From assembly GCF_019145475.1 (NCBI RefSeq), contig NZ_JAHTKI010000002.1:1-64000 (forward strand): a stretch of 64,000 nt of DNA, given 5' to 3'. Below the pieces are notes generated by a model, which worked only from the letters and a program-made list of their open reading frames with translations, ran no database searches and was not told where the DNA came from. The translations under genes were made by a program, and so were the position numbers. Position 1 is the first letter of the stretch. Each line of letters begins with the position of its first letter. Positions 52,759 through 60,538 of this stretch are shown here, in pieces. Origin of the DNA: Pseudomonas botevensis (GTDB taxonomy: Bacteria; Pseudomonadota; Gammaproteobacteria; Pseudomonadales; Pseudomonadaceae).

Positions 52759-54087
52759 TCAGTTCAACGCCGCCGCCTCCTGAAGATTCAGCGAGCTCGT
52801 TTCCGGAGCCATCCACCAGGACACCAGCAGCCCCACGAACGTGATCACGGTGGCGGCGTACATGGTCTGTTCCACACCGAGGCTGTTGAGCGAAACCGGC
52901 ACCAGATAGGTCCCGGCCGCCGCGCCGATCCGGGAAAACGACGTGCCCATGCCGACGGCGAAGGCGCGTATTTCGGTGGGGAAAATTTCATTGGGGTAGA
53001 CCAGTGTCAGCACCTGGGCGCCGCCAATGAACAGGGCGTAGAGCGAGAAGAACAGCACGATCAGCGGGCCGTTGCCGGCGTGGTAGATGCCGAGCCCGAG
53101 CAAGGCGAGCCCAGAGAGCAGGAAACTGTAGATCAGCATCTTGCGTCGACCGACACGGTTGACCAGGCGGGTGGCGATCAGGCAGCCCAGCACGAAGAAC
53201 AGCGTGATGATCACCGAGCTGAACGATCCCATGTCGCCCGCGACATTGAGTGCCGCCAGTACCTTGGGGGCGAAGGCGTAGACCGCGAAAACCGGAATGA
53301 TGGAACAGGTCCAGAACACGATCACGAAGAACATGCGCTTGCCATAACCGGAGCACAGCAGACTGCTGAATGGCAGTTTTTGCTCTTTGGATTGTTCGGG
53401 GAGATTGGCCAGCGAAAAGTCGGCACCGTAGACCTGTTTGATGACGGCGTCGGCCTCGGCAAAACGTTGCTTGCCGATCAACCATCTGGGCGATTCAGGC
53501 GTACCGAGGCGCACCAGAAACAGCCATGCGCCAAGTATCGCGCCACTGGCCAAGGCCCTGCGCCAGGCATCCGTTGCACCGCTGCGCAGGATCACTTCGC
53601 CGAGGACGTAAGCGACTGCCGCTCCGATAAACCACAGCAGCGCCAGGGCCGCCAGACGGGGGCCTCGGTCGCGTTGCGGGAGAAACTCGACGAGCATTGA
53701 CGTGGCGACCGGATATTCGATCCCGACGGCGATCCCCACCAGAAGACGCAACACGAAAAGGGCAACGGCGGACTCCGCCCAGAACGTACCGAGCGACGTG
53801 GCGATAAAGATTACTGGTCCGACAAAGAAGATGAGTTTGCGGCCCAACAGGTTCGTCAGCCAGCCGCCGACGAAGCCGCCAAAGAAGATGCCAATCAAGG
53901 CCGAGGCGGCGACCATGCCTTCCCAGAAACTGTTCAGGCCCAACCCTGACGACATTTGCAACATGACCACGCCGATCATGCTCAGCAAGTATCCGTCTAC
54001 AAACGAACCTCCTGCGGAGCGGACGGTGAGCTTGCGGTGAAATCCGTTAAGCGGCACATCTTCAACTGACACACATGAGTTATTCAT
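52759..54087 (-). CDS. MFS transporter, sugar-porter-like
   Basis: A 442-residue carrier with twelve membrane segments. It has the motif G-G-W-L-T-N-L-L-G-R-K-L between segments 2 and 3, and the A-V-G-I-E-Y-P-V-A-T-S loop. W-L-I-G-K-Q-R is present in the central loop. The start ATG 54087 follows AGGGAA. It is the last gene of a minus-strand set with the betaine-binding and GMC genes. It might import the substrate of that set, which is inference. Confidence 0.85.
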   Translation of the reverse strand: MNNSCVSVEDVPLNGFHRKLTVRSAGGSFVDGYLLSMIGVVMLQMSSGLGLNSFWEGMVAASALIGIFFGGFVGGWLTNLLGRKLIFFVGPVIFIATSLGTFWAESAVALFVLRLLVGIAVGIEYPVATSMLVEFLPQRDRGPRLAALALLWFIGAAVAYVLGEVILRSGATDAWRRALASGAILGAWLFLVRLGTPESPRWLIGKQRFAEADAVIKQVYGADFSLANLPEQSKEQKLPFSSLLCSGYGKRMFFVIVFWTCSIIPVFAVYAFAPKVLAALNVAGDMGSFSSVIITLFFVLGCLIATRLVNRVGRRKMLIYSFLLSGLALLGLGIYHAGNGPLIVLFFSLYALFIGGAQVLTLVYPNEIFPTEIRAFAVGMGTSFSRIGAAAGTYLVPVSLNSLGVEQTMYAATVITFVGLLVSWWMAPETSSLNLQEAAALN

Positions 54088-54227
54088 TGCGGTTCCCTGA
54101 TGCGGCGCCCGCAGCGATACGGGCGCGAGCATCCCTGTCCTGCGCATTGACTGGCAGGACAGGGCTGTGGAGCTTCGAATGCGGGTCGATCCCGGCGGGT
54201 GAACGGTTCGCGGGATCGACCTGAGCG

Positions 54228-55133
54228 TTACTGCTGGGCGGCTGCCACGGCAGGGGCCGATTTGAAGATGGCCTGGTAGGTGTCTTTGTGGTCGGCGTAG
54301 TACTGGGCGACGACCTTGTCAGACGAAGACGCGCGGGCTTCTTTCATCATGTTCTCCAGGTCCTTCATTGGAATATTGAAGTGCGCGAAGAAGTAGGCGA
54401 CTTGCGGATAATCCTGAGTGAATCCCTTGCGCGCCACGGCATGGATCTGCTCGGCCTTGCCATAGACTTCTTTCGGATCGTCCAGGTAGCGCAGCGACCA
54501 GGTGGAGAACATCCAGTGCGGGCTCCAGGCATTGAGCAACGCCCATTGGCCGCGTTTGGTGACCCGCTCGAACTCGTTGAGCATGCCGGTTTCGGAGGAG
54601 GCCACCAGCTTGTAGCCGTCGAGTTTGTAATCGGCGATAGCGCGGGTAGCCGTTTTGTACTGACCGTTGCCCACTTCGGAGGTGAGGATCTTGCCGCCGA
54701 GTTTTTCTCGCACCTCAGGCTTGTTCAAGTCTTCGATGCTCTTGAGCTCACTCTCTGGAATGCTGGTCGGCACCGCCAGGCCAAGACGTCCCTCGTAGAG
54801 CACGCCGAGGTCTTCCAGTTTGTCGCCGTATTTGTCCCAGAACGGTTTGTGGCTGTAGGTGAGCCACGCCATCGGGATCATGTCGACCTTGCCGGCCGTC
54901 ATCGCCTGGAACTGGATGCCGATATCGGCCATCACCAGTTTGACGGGTTGCTTGAGCTGATCCTGCAGAATCGTGGTGGCGAGCTTGGTGGTAATTTCCG
55001 CATCGGCCCAGTTCACCCATCCGATGGTGAGCGGCTTGGCTTCGTCTGCATGAGCGAGGCTGGCGAATGCAGCGAAGGTAACGCCAGCCATCCAGCAGCC
55101 GGTTTTTTTTGCGAAGGACATTTGGGTGATCAT
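54228..55133 (-). CDS. glycine-betaine/choline-type ABC binding protein, orphan
   Basis: A 301-residue periplasmic protein of the OpuAC class. The signal peptide ends near L-A-H-A-D-E, and the mature part begins L-T-I-G-W-V-N-W-A-D-A-E, then I-P-M-A-W-L-T-Y. Aromatic residues that cage trimethylammonium groups in this class are plentiful but cannot be assigned by eye. GGAG precedes the ATG. No permease or ATPase gene is beside it, so it must dock to a transporter elsewhere or feed the MFS downstream. Confidence 0.87.
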   Translation of the reverse strand: MITQMSFAKKTGCWMAGVTFAAFASLAHADEAKPLTIGWVNWADAEITTKLATTILQDQLKQPVKLVMADIGIQFQAMTAGKVDMIPMAWLTYSHKPFWDKYGDKLEDLGVLYEGRLGLAVPTSIPESELKSIEDLNKPEVREKLGGKILTSEVGNGQYKTATRAIADYKLDGYKLVASSETGMLNEFERVTKRGQWALLNAWSPHWMFSTWSLRYLDDPKEVYGKAEQIHAVARKGFTQDYPQVAYFFAHFNIPMKDLENMMKEARASSSDKVVAQYYADHKDTYQAIFKSAPAVAAAQQ

Positions 55134-55297
55134 CGGGCATCTCCAATGTTATGTGTTATTGGTTTGGCAGATAGATGATTGGGGGCCTGCCTCGAGTTGT
55201 TGTGATTCGCTTGCGCAGCGTTTTCTTCGAGGCGAGTACCGTTGTTTCAGCTCAGTCGTTTCGTGGGATCGAGTGCTTTTTTTCTCCTTTTCGAGGT

Positions 55298-55567
55298 TCA
55301 GATGTACTGATAGCGATTGATGATGGGGACGCTGATCGTCCAGCTGCCCTCGACACCTTTGCGAATGGTCACGAGCTTGCCCGGACTGATCGAAACCGGT
55401 GGATTGGTCGGGCTGTGGATCACCGCTTCACCGCTCTGCACCACAAACCGGACGTCCCGGTCGTAGCTGTATTCGAAGCGGTCGGTATCGTCGCTTTCCC
55501 ACAGCTCCCATTGCTGGGACTGCTGCTGTTCTTCGGCCGTAGCCTGACGCTGGATAATCTGGGTCAT
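55298..55567 (-). CDS. small cupin protein
   Basis: An 89-residue protein with a cupin-like barrel: R-F-E-Y-S-Y-D-R-D-V-R-F-V-V-Q-S-G-E-A, a middle I-S-P-G-K-L-V-T-I turn and a closing S-W-T-I strand, as in the cupin_3/EutQ type. Its ATG overlaps the GMC oxidoreductase stop by 4 bases, so both are made together. A helper or catalytic role in the betaine/choline-like pathway is possible but not shown. Confidence 0.72.
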   Translation of the reverse strand: MTQIIQRQATAEEQQQSQQWELWESDDTDRFEYSYDRDVRFVVQSGEAVIHSPTNPPVSISPGKLVTIRKGVEGSWTISVPIINRYQYI

Positions 55568-57252
55568 GCGGTTTTTCCTGAAGGCATCCGGCCGAGATCT
55601 TTATTGGCCCTGGGAACGGCGAGCTGGCTGTGGAACGGCAGCGAGTCAGGCGCCAGAGGCTGCTTGCCCAACAGAATGTCGCTGGCCTTTTCCGAGAGCA
55701 TGATCGTCGCCGCGTTGATGTTGGCGCTGGGCACCGACGGGAACACCGAGGCGTCGATGACGCGCAGATTTTCCACGCCGAGGACGCGCAACTGGCTGTC
55801 CACCACGGCGGTCGGATCGTCGATCCGGCCCATCTTGCAGGTGCCGCAAGGGTGATAGGCACTGGCGGCGTCTTCGCGAATGAAGTCGTCCATGGCCTTG
55901 CCGTTACGGATGTGGACGCCAGGCGTGTCTTCACGGTAGTTGTAGCGCTTGAACGCGGGCTGCGCGGCGAAGTCCAGCCCCAGGCGCATGGCCTCGCGCA
56001 TGACGCGCCAGTCCTCATCGGTCGCCATGTAGTTGGGGTCGATGCGCAGCGGATCCGAGACCTTGGCGCTACGCAGGCGCACGTTGCCCCGGCTGGTCGG
56101 GCGCATCGGCCCTACGCCGATTCGATAGCCATAGGTCGTGGCGACAGGAATCCAGTTCTTGTCGAAGAACACCGGGAAGAAGTGGAACTGGATATCCGCG
56201 TGCGGCGTCGTCGGCGAACTGTTGAGGAACGCCCCCACATGGCACTGGTTGACCGACGCCACACCTTTTTTGAAGCCGAACCACTGCATGCCGGCCCAGA
56301 GCATGCGATGGGGCTGCAGTTCCCGGTTAAGCGAAACCGGCTCCTTGGTCTCGATCTGAATGTGGCATTCGAGGTGATCCTGCAGATTCTCGCCGACACC
56401 CGGCAGATCAACCTGACAGCTGATCCCATGCTCACGCAGGTGCGCCGCCGGGCCGATCCCGGACAGCATCAACAGTTGCGGCGAGCCGAATACGCCGCAG
56501 CTGACAATCGATTCCTTGCGGGCGCGGACGTCGATCATCTTGCCTTTGTGAAGGACGCGGAAACCGACGGCGCGCTTGCCCTCCAGAAGGATTTTCTGGA
56601 CTTCGCAACCGAGCCAGATCGTCAGGTCCGGGTGCGCACCCATCGTGTGCAGATAACCGTAGGCCGAGCTGTTGCGGATCCCGTCGCGAACGCTCATTTC
56701 GAAGCGCGAAACGCCTTCCTGACGAAAGCCGTTGACGTCGTCCGTCAGCGCAAACCCCGCCTGCTGGCCGGCGTCGAGGAATGCCGCGTTGAGCGGGCTG
56801 AGCTTTTCCTGACGCTGGGCACGGATCGGCCCGTCCTGACCCCGGTACTGGCTGTCGATCACGCTGGATTCGATCTTCTTGAAATACGGCGCGCAATCCG
56901 CCCAGCTCCAGCCGGTGGCACCCTCAGCCTCCCAGCGGTCGTAATCCAGCGGATGGCCGCGCAGCCAGGTCATGCCGTTGATCGATGACGAACCACCCAG
57001 CAGGCGTCCGCGCGGCTGCTGAATGCAGCGATTGTTCAAGTGGGTTTGTTCTTCGGTGTAGTACCACCAGTTGTATCGGGAGGTGGGTTTGAACGCCGAG
57101 CGCAGACCGGCCGGCATACGAATGATCCACGACTTGTCGGACGGGCCGACTTCCAGCAGCAACACTTTGAATCCCGCATCGGAAAGCCGGCGCGCCTGCA
57201 CACAGCCCGCAGATCCAGCACCTGCGATTACATAGTCAAATTCGGCGTTCAT
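55564..57252 (-). CDS. GMC-family oxidoreductase, choline-dehydrogenase-like
   Basis: A 562-residue FAD enzyme of the GMC class. The FAD motif is I-A-G-A-G-S-A-G-C at the N-terminus, with the GMC signatures at R-L-L-G-G-S-S-S-I-N-G and G-S-P-Q-L-L-M-L-S-G-I-G. The catalytic His is in A-Y-H-P-C-G-T-C-K-M-G, and N-I-N-A-A-T is the closing motif. BetA-type enzymes of similar size oxidise choline to betaine aldehyde, but no betaine aldehyde dehydrogenase gene lies here, so another alcohol is possible. It heads the set with cupin and binding-protein genes. Confidence 0.87.
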   Translation of the reverse strand: MNAEFDYVIAGAGSAGCVQARRLSDAGFKVLLLEVGPSDKSWIIRMPAGLRSAFKPTSRYNWWYYTEEQTHLNNRCIQQPRGRLLGGSSSINGMTWLRGHPLDYDRWEAEGATGWSWADCAPYFKKIESSVIDSQYRGQDGPIRAQRQEKLSPLNAAFLDAGQQAGFALTDDVNGFRQEGVSRFEMSVRDGIRNSSAYGYLHTMGAHPDLTIWLGCEVQKILLEGKRAVGFRVLHKGKMIDVRARKESIVSCGVFGSPQLLMLSGIGPAAHLREHGISCQVDLPGVGENLQDHLECHIQIETKEPVSLNRELQPHRMLWAGMQWFGFKKGVASVNQCHVGAFLNSSPTTPHADIQFHFFPVFFDKNWIPVATTYGYRIGVGPMRPTSRGNVRLRSAKVSDPLRIDPNYMATDEDWRVMREAMRLGLDFAAQPAFKRYNYREDTPGVHIRNGKAMDDFIREDAASAYHPCGTCKMGRIDDPTAVVDSQLRVLGVENLRVIDASVFPSVPSANINAATIMLSEKASDILLGKQPLAPDSLPFHSQLAVPRANKDLGRMPSGKTA

Positions 57253-57542
57253 TCGGTTTTCTCCAGCGCAATCGAACAGGCGTACTTCATCGAAAGGGCA
57301 GGTCTTGAACGAGACATAGATCGAGCAACCCCGGCGCTAATGTTTTTGTTGTTGAGAGGGTTTGATTAGGCGTTGCCAACACACTATCCAACCGGGCTTT
57401 GTGTGGATATTTAATAAAAATTAAGCGCGGCTTAAATAATCGTTATGCGTGGCGACGGTTGGCCTGGCGTTCTGCGCATTGAGCTGCCGACCCCGCGCGC
57501 GTAGCATCCGGGGCAGTCATTGATGAGTTTTCGGGAGGCAGG

Positions 57543-58400
57543 GTGAGGCAACTGGATCTGGCATTGCTCCATGCTTTTAAAGTCATCGTCGAGTGCAAAA
57601 GCCTCTCGGTGGCTGCGTTGCGCCTGCACAAGACGCAAGCGGCGATCAGCATTCAACTGAAGAAGCTGGAAGAACTGGTCGGCAAACGCCTGATCGATCG
57701 TGGCCACCAGACCGCCGAGCTGACTCGCGATGGCGAGCTTCTGCTGCAATACGCTCACAAGATGCTGGCCCTGAGTGATGAGGCCATGGCGCTGTTCATC
57801 GAAGAGGAAATCTCGGGAACCGTGCGCTTTGGCATTCCCGACGACTACGCCAGCGCATTCCTGCCACCGGTACTCCAGCAGTTCACCCAGCGTTACCCGA
57901 ACGTCAGGCTCAAGATCCGTAACGACATCAGCCAGAACCTGTTCACCGGGCTCGAAGGCGGCGACCTGGATCTGGCCCTGGTCACCCAAAGGAATGGCGA
58001 CGGCAATGGCGAGATTCTGCGCAGTGATCAGCTTCAATGGGTTGCCGGCGAAACCTACCGGCTCGCCCCCGATGAACCGCTGCCGCTGGCGCTGTACCCG
58101 CACGGTTGCGGGTATCGCCGGCAGATTCTCACGGCGCTGAGCAGCAGCCAGAGAGAGTATGAAATCGCTTTCGAATGCACGGGTGTGACGGGGGTCCAGC
58201 TTGCGGTGGAAAGCGGGCTGGCCGTGGCCGCGACGTCGGTGCCGCTGATTCAATCGGGTTGGCAGGTGCTGGACGCCGCTGCCTGCGGATTACCGACCCT
58301 GGGCAATGTCACCATCGAGCTGAGGATGGGCAAGAATCAAAGCAATCCGGCGGTTGAGTATTTTGCGCAGGAGTTGCGCAGGCACGTGGTTCAGAGTTGA
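57543..58400 (+). CDS. LysR-family regulator
   Basis: A 285-residue LysR protein starting at GTG 57543 (R-Q-L-D-L-A-L-L-H-A-F). The winged helix is followed by an effector domain with A-S-A-F-L-P-P-V-L-Q-Q-F. It diverges from the GMC oxidoreductase gene across a 290-base AT-richer gap, so it likely controls that set. GGGAGG lies a few bases before the start. Effector unknown. Confidence 0.85.
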   Translation: MRQLDLALLHAFKVIVECKSLSVAALRLHKTQAAISIQLKKLEELVGKRLIDRGHQTAELTRDGELLLQYAHKMLALSDEAMALFIEEEISGTVRFGIPDDYASAFLPPVLQQFTQRYPNVRLKIRNDISQNLFTGLEGGDLDLALVTQRNGDGNGEILRSDQLQWVAGETYRLAPDEPLPLALYPHGCGYRRQILTALSSSQREYEIAFECTGVTGVQLAVESGLAVAATSVPLIQSGWQVLDAAACGLPTLGNVTIELRMGKNQSNPAVEYFAQELRRHVVQS

Positions 58401-58410
58401 GAATATCCGC

Positions 58411-58447
58411 AGCCCCTCACCCCAGCCCTCTCCCGGAGGGTGAGGGA
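58411..58447. repeat. extragenic repeat, CCCTCTCCC family
   Basis: CCCTCACCCCAGCCCTCTCCC followed by GGAGGGTGAGGG, an imperfect inverted repeat just past the LysR stop. Same family as at 175, 30863 and 45597. Confidence 0.7.
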
Positions 58448-58489
58448 CTGAGATTTCAAGCCGATCACCGGATCAAGCACATCCGCGCG

Positions 58490-58975
58490 TCAGGAAGCGT
58501 CCTGATAACTGCACCCCACATACAGATCGCTGTCCTTGTTTTCCGTGGAAAGCACTCGCACGATCGCGCCGTTGCCGAGGCTGCGCTGGTAGTCGACGTA
58601 GCCTTCGGTATCCAGCACCTTTTTCAGTTTCAGCGTGCTGGCGAGCTTCTCGGCATCTGCCTTCGGGCTGCTGCTGGCGGTTTGCAGGAAGAAACCGAAG
58701 CGATCAATCATCACCGCAGTGCTCGACGACACCCCATGCACCGTCAGCGCCGGCGTGACCTGCCATGCGCCACCGCCCCACGGTGTGTGTGCTTCATCGT
58801 TGGCGAGTGACAATTGCTTGGCATCCACCAGCTCGTTGAACGCGCCGACCTGCTTCAAATTGCCCTGGCACTCGGCCAAAGCCTGGAACAGCTCGCCGTG
58901 AGTCGGAGTGGCCGCCGACGCGGACAAAGTAAACAGGCAACCCGCCAGCGTGGCGATAGCAAAAGAGACTTTCAT
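58490..58975 (-). CDS. secreted protein of unknown function
   Basis: A 161-residue protein with a signal peptide (F-A-I-A-T-L-A-G-C-L-F-T-L-S-A-S-A-A). The mature part has two Cys (A-E-C-Q-G-N and V-G-C-S-Y-Q) that could pair, and strand-turn patterns such as A-W-Q-V-T-P-A-L-T-V. AAGGATG precedes the ATG. No family recognised. Periplasmic location is likely. Confidence 0.72.
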   Translation of the reverse strand: MKVSFAIATLAGCLFTLSASAATPTHGELFQALAECQGNLKQVGAFNELVDAKQLSLANDEAHTPWGGGAWQVTPALTVHGVSSSTAVMIDRFGFFLQTASSSPKADAEKLASTLKLKKVLDTEGYVDYQRSLGNGAIVRVLSTENKDSDLYVGCSYQDAS

Positions 58976-59170
58976 GACGACATCCTTGTTGGGTTCACCC
59001 CACAGGTGAAGAGCGCCCGGGGAGAACAGCGTTAGTTATGGTTATTGAACTCGCGATCCGTTTGCACAAAGGTCTGCGCAACGGGCCTGAAGTGTGCCAT
59101 AGCCAGGTTCGCCAAGGGATCAGGGCTTCCCTGAGTGGGCACTTCGCGACGTTCACCTCCCGCAATAACG

Positions 59171-59200
59171 AAAAAGCCCGGCGGATAAGGCCGGGCTCTT
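59171..59200 (-). terminator. terminator of the repeat-protein gene
   Basis: On the minus strand AGCCCGGC-CTTATCC-GCCGGGCT runs into TTTTT. It ends the gene at 59228. Confidence 0.85.
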
Positions 59201-59227
59201 GTCGAGCATTACGGTAAAGCCATGCAT

Positions 59228-59563
59228 TCAGACGGCACGGCGTTCGATCAGACGATCCGAGCCGCTTTCCGCAACGGCGTCGCTGAACAGCGGGTCGGTC
59301 TGAGTCGCGTCGGCAACCGCATCGCTGAACAACGGATCGGTTTCAGTGGCGGCAGCAACGGCATCGCTGAACAGTGGATCGGTTTGGGTCGCGGCGGCAA
59401 CAGCGTCGCTGAACAGTGGATCAGTTTCAGTCGCCGCTACAGCGCGTCTTTCCAGCAAGCGATCAGCGCCGCCTTCAGCGACCAGAGGCTGCGTGGAGGA
59501 AGCAGCGAAAGCGTTCAGCGCGAAGACCGAGAGAGCGATGCTGAGAAGGGTTTGGCGTTTCAT
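59228..59563 (-). CDS. secreted repeat protein, four 14-residue TDPLFSDAVA units
   Basis: A 111-residue protein. The signal peptide (S-I-A-L-S-V-F-A-L-N-A-F-A) is cut near residue 20. Residues 45-100 are four tandem copies of a 14-residue unit, consensus T-(E/Q)-T-D-P-L-F-S-D-A-V-A-A-A. The array is flanked on both sides by a nearly identical D-R-L-(L/I)-E-R-R-A-V segment (residues 34-42 and 103-111). The mature protein lacks Cys. No function is known. The repeat spacing suggests copy number may vary between strains. Confidence 0.75.
   Translation of the reverse strand: MKRQTLLSIALSVFALNAFAASSTQPLVAEGGADRLLERRAVAATETDPLFSDAVAAATQTDPLFSDAVAAATETDPLFSDAVADATQTDPLFSDAVAESGSDRLIERRAV
59277..59444. 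repeat. four tandem 42-bp units inside the repeat-protein gene
   Basis: Units of 42 bp (14 codons) with phrases such as GCGTCGCTGAACAG and GGATCGGTTT recurring every 42 bases, in frame. Differences between units are mostly synonymous or E/Q swaps. It is a coding tandem repeat, not a CRISPR, since there are no spacers. Confidence 0.85.
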
Positions 59564-59788
59564 CTTGTGTGCTCCGTGAGGCAGTGGTTGGGTATGGAGC
59601 CGATCTTACGCCGCTGATTTGATATGAGAACTTCATTGAGTTGATGATTGCTATTGATGCGGTCAATGGCTCAAATCGCCATTCCTTCCAGGAATCCAGT
59701 ATGTAGAGGCATCGAACCGACAACTTCGTAGTCCCTCGCATTTCGTCATCTACAATTTTGATCTGACTCCATTTTTTGGATGTGTCGA

Positions 59789-60439
59789 ATGGAAACGTTT
59801 ATCGGCGTGTGCGCTGGTGTCATAGGCATAGTTCTCGGTGTCATTGGGGTTGTTGCGTCGCTGCACCCGCCCAAAACACGCAGCGCAAAAATGGCCGTAG
59901 TTGCACTGTTCGTGGTGCTCTCAGCGCTGGCTGTTGCTACAACGGTAGTGGATCGCCAACGGGCGGAGCGAGATGCCTTGGCAATCAATCGGGATCTGAG
60001 TTTGTTAAAGGATTCGTCGTCCGCTCTTACAAAAAAAAATGATCAACTTCTACAAGATAATTTGGCTCTGGAAGCAAAGATTGCTGAGATGGCGCAAGCG
60101 CCACTGCGTCTGGCGTTGGAGCAAACACTGAAGCGCGATATCAAGCAGCATCTGGAGCGTGTTGACGGTTTTTTATCCAGCGAAAATGACGAGTTCAACC
60201 GTGATAGCGGGCAGGAATCAAATGAGGAGCATGCTCAGCGCTATTCAATATTTCGCCGCCAACTGGCATCGGATTACGTGTCCAAATACTTTTCGGAAAC
60301 GCGTGCATTGCTTTTGCGAGCCGCCAATTTGAAGTTGATCCCCATGCAGAGTTTTGAGATCGACGGGCGGTTTATTGAAGCAGGGATGATTCCATACGTA
60401 GATGAGCTTCAAAAGCTCTCTACAAGAATGGCTGACTAA
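59789..60439 (+). CDS. membrane-anchored coiled-coil protein of lower GC
   Basis: A 216-residue protein with two N-terminal membrane helices (F-I-G-V-C-A-G-V-I-G-I-V-L-G and V-V-A-L-F-V-V-L-S-A-L-A-V) and a long polar coiled coil (about residues 60-105), then a mixed helical C-terminal domain. The DNA is visibly lower in GC than its neighbours, with codons such as AAA, GAT and TTA frequent, so horizontal acquisition is possible. ATG 59789 is chosen after GGA; ATG 59780 is in frame. No family recognised. Confidence 0.65.
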   Translation: METFIGVCAGVIGIVLGVIGVVASLHPPKTRSAKMAVVALFVVLSALAVATTVVDRQRAERDALAINRDLSLLKDSSSALTKKNDQLLQDNLALEAKIAEMAQAPLRLALEQTLKRDIKQHLERVDGFLSSENDEFNRDSGQESNEEHAQRYSIFRRQLASDYVSKYFSETRALLLRAANLKLIPMQSFEIDGRFIEAGMIPYVDELQKLSTRMAD

Positions 60440-60500
60440 AAATGAAGGACGGCTAACGCTACGGATGCCTAATCAATACAGGCCATGTTCACTTCCTGCA

Positions 60501-60526
60501 GGAGGCAGTCACAAGTGACCGCCTCC
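60501..60526. other. hairpin-forming inverted repeat
   Basis: GGAGGC-A-GTCAC followed by AA and GTGAC-C-GCCTCC gives an 11-bp stem with one mismatch. It lies between two convergent genes. Without a T-run on either side it is only a possible transcription-stop or mRNA-end structure. Confidence 0.5.
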
Positions 60527-60538
60527 AACCACTCCCAC

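Noticed and set aside
59277..59444. Regular 42-bp repeats considered as a CRISPR array
   Set aside because: Units are directly adjacent, in frame and coding, with no variable spacers and no cas genes nearby.
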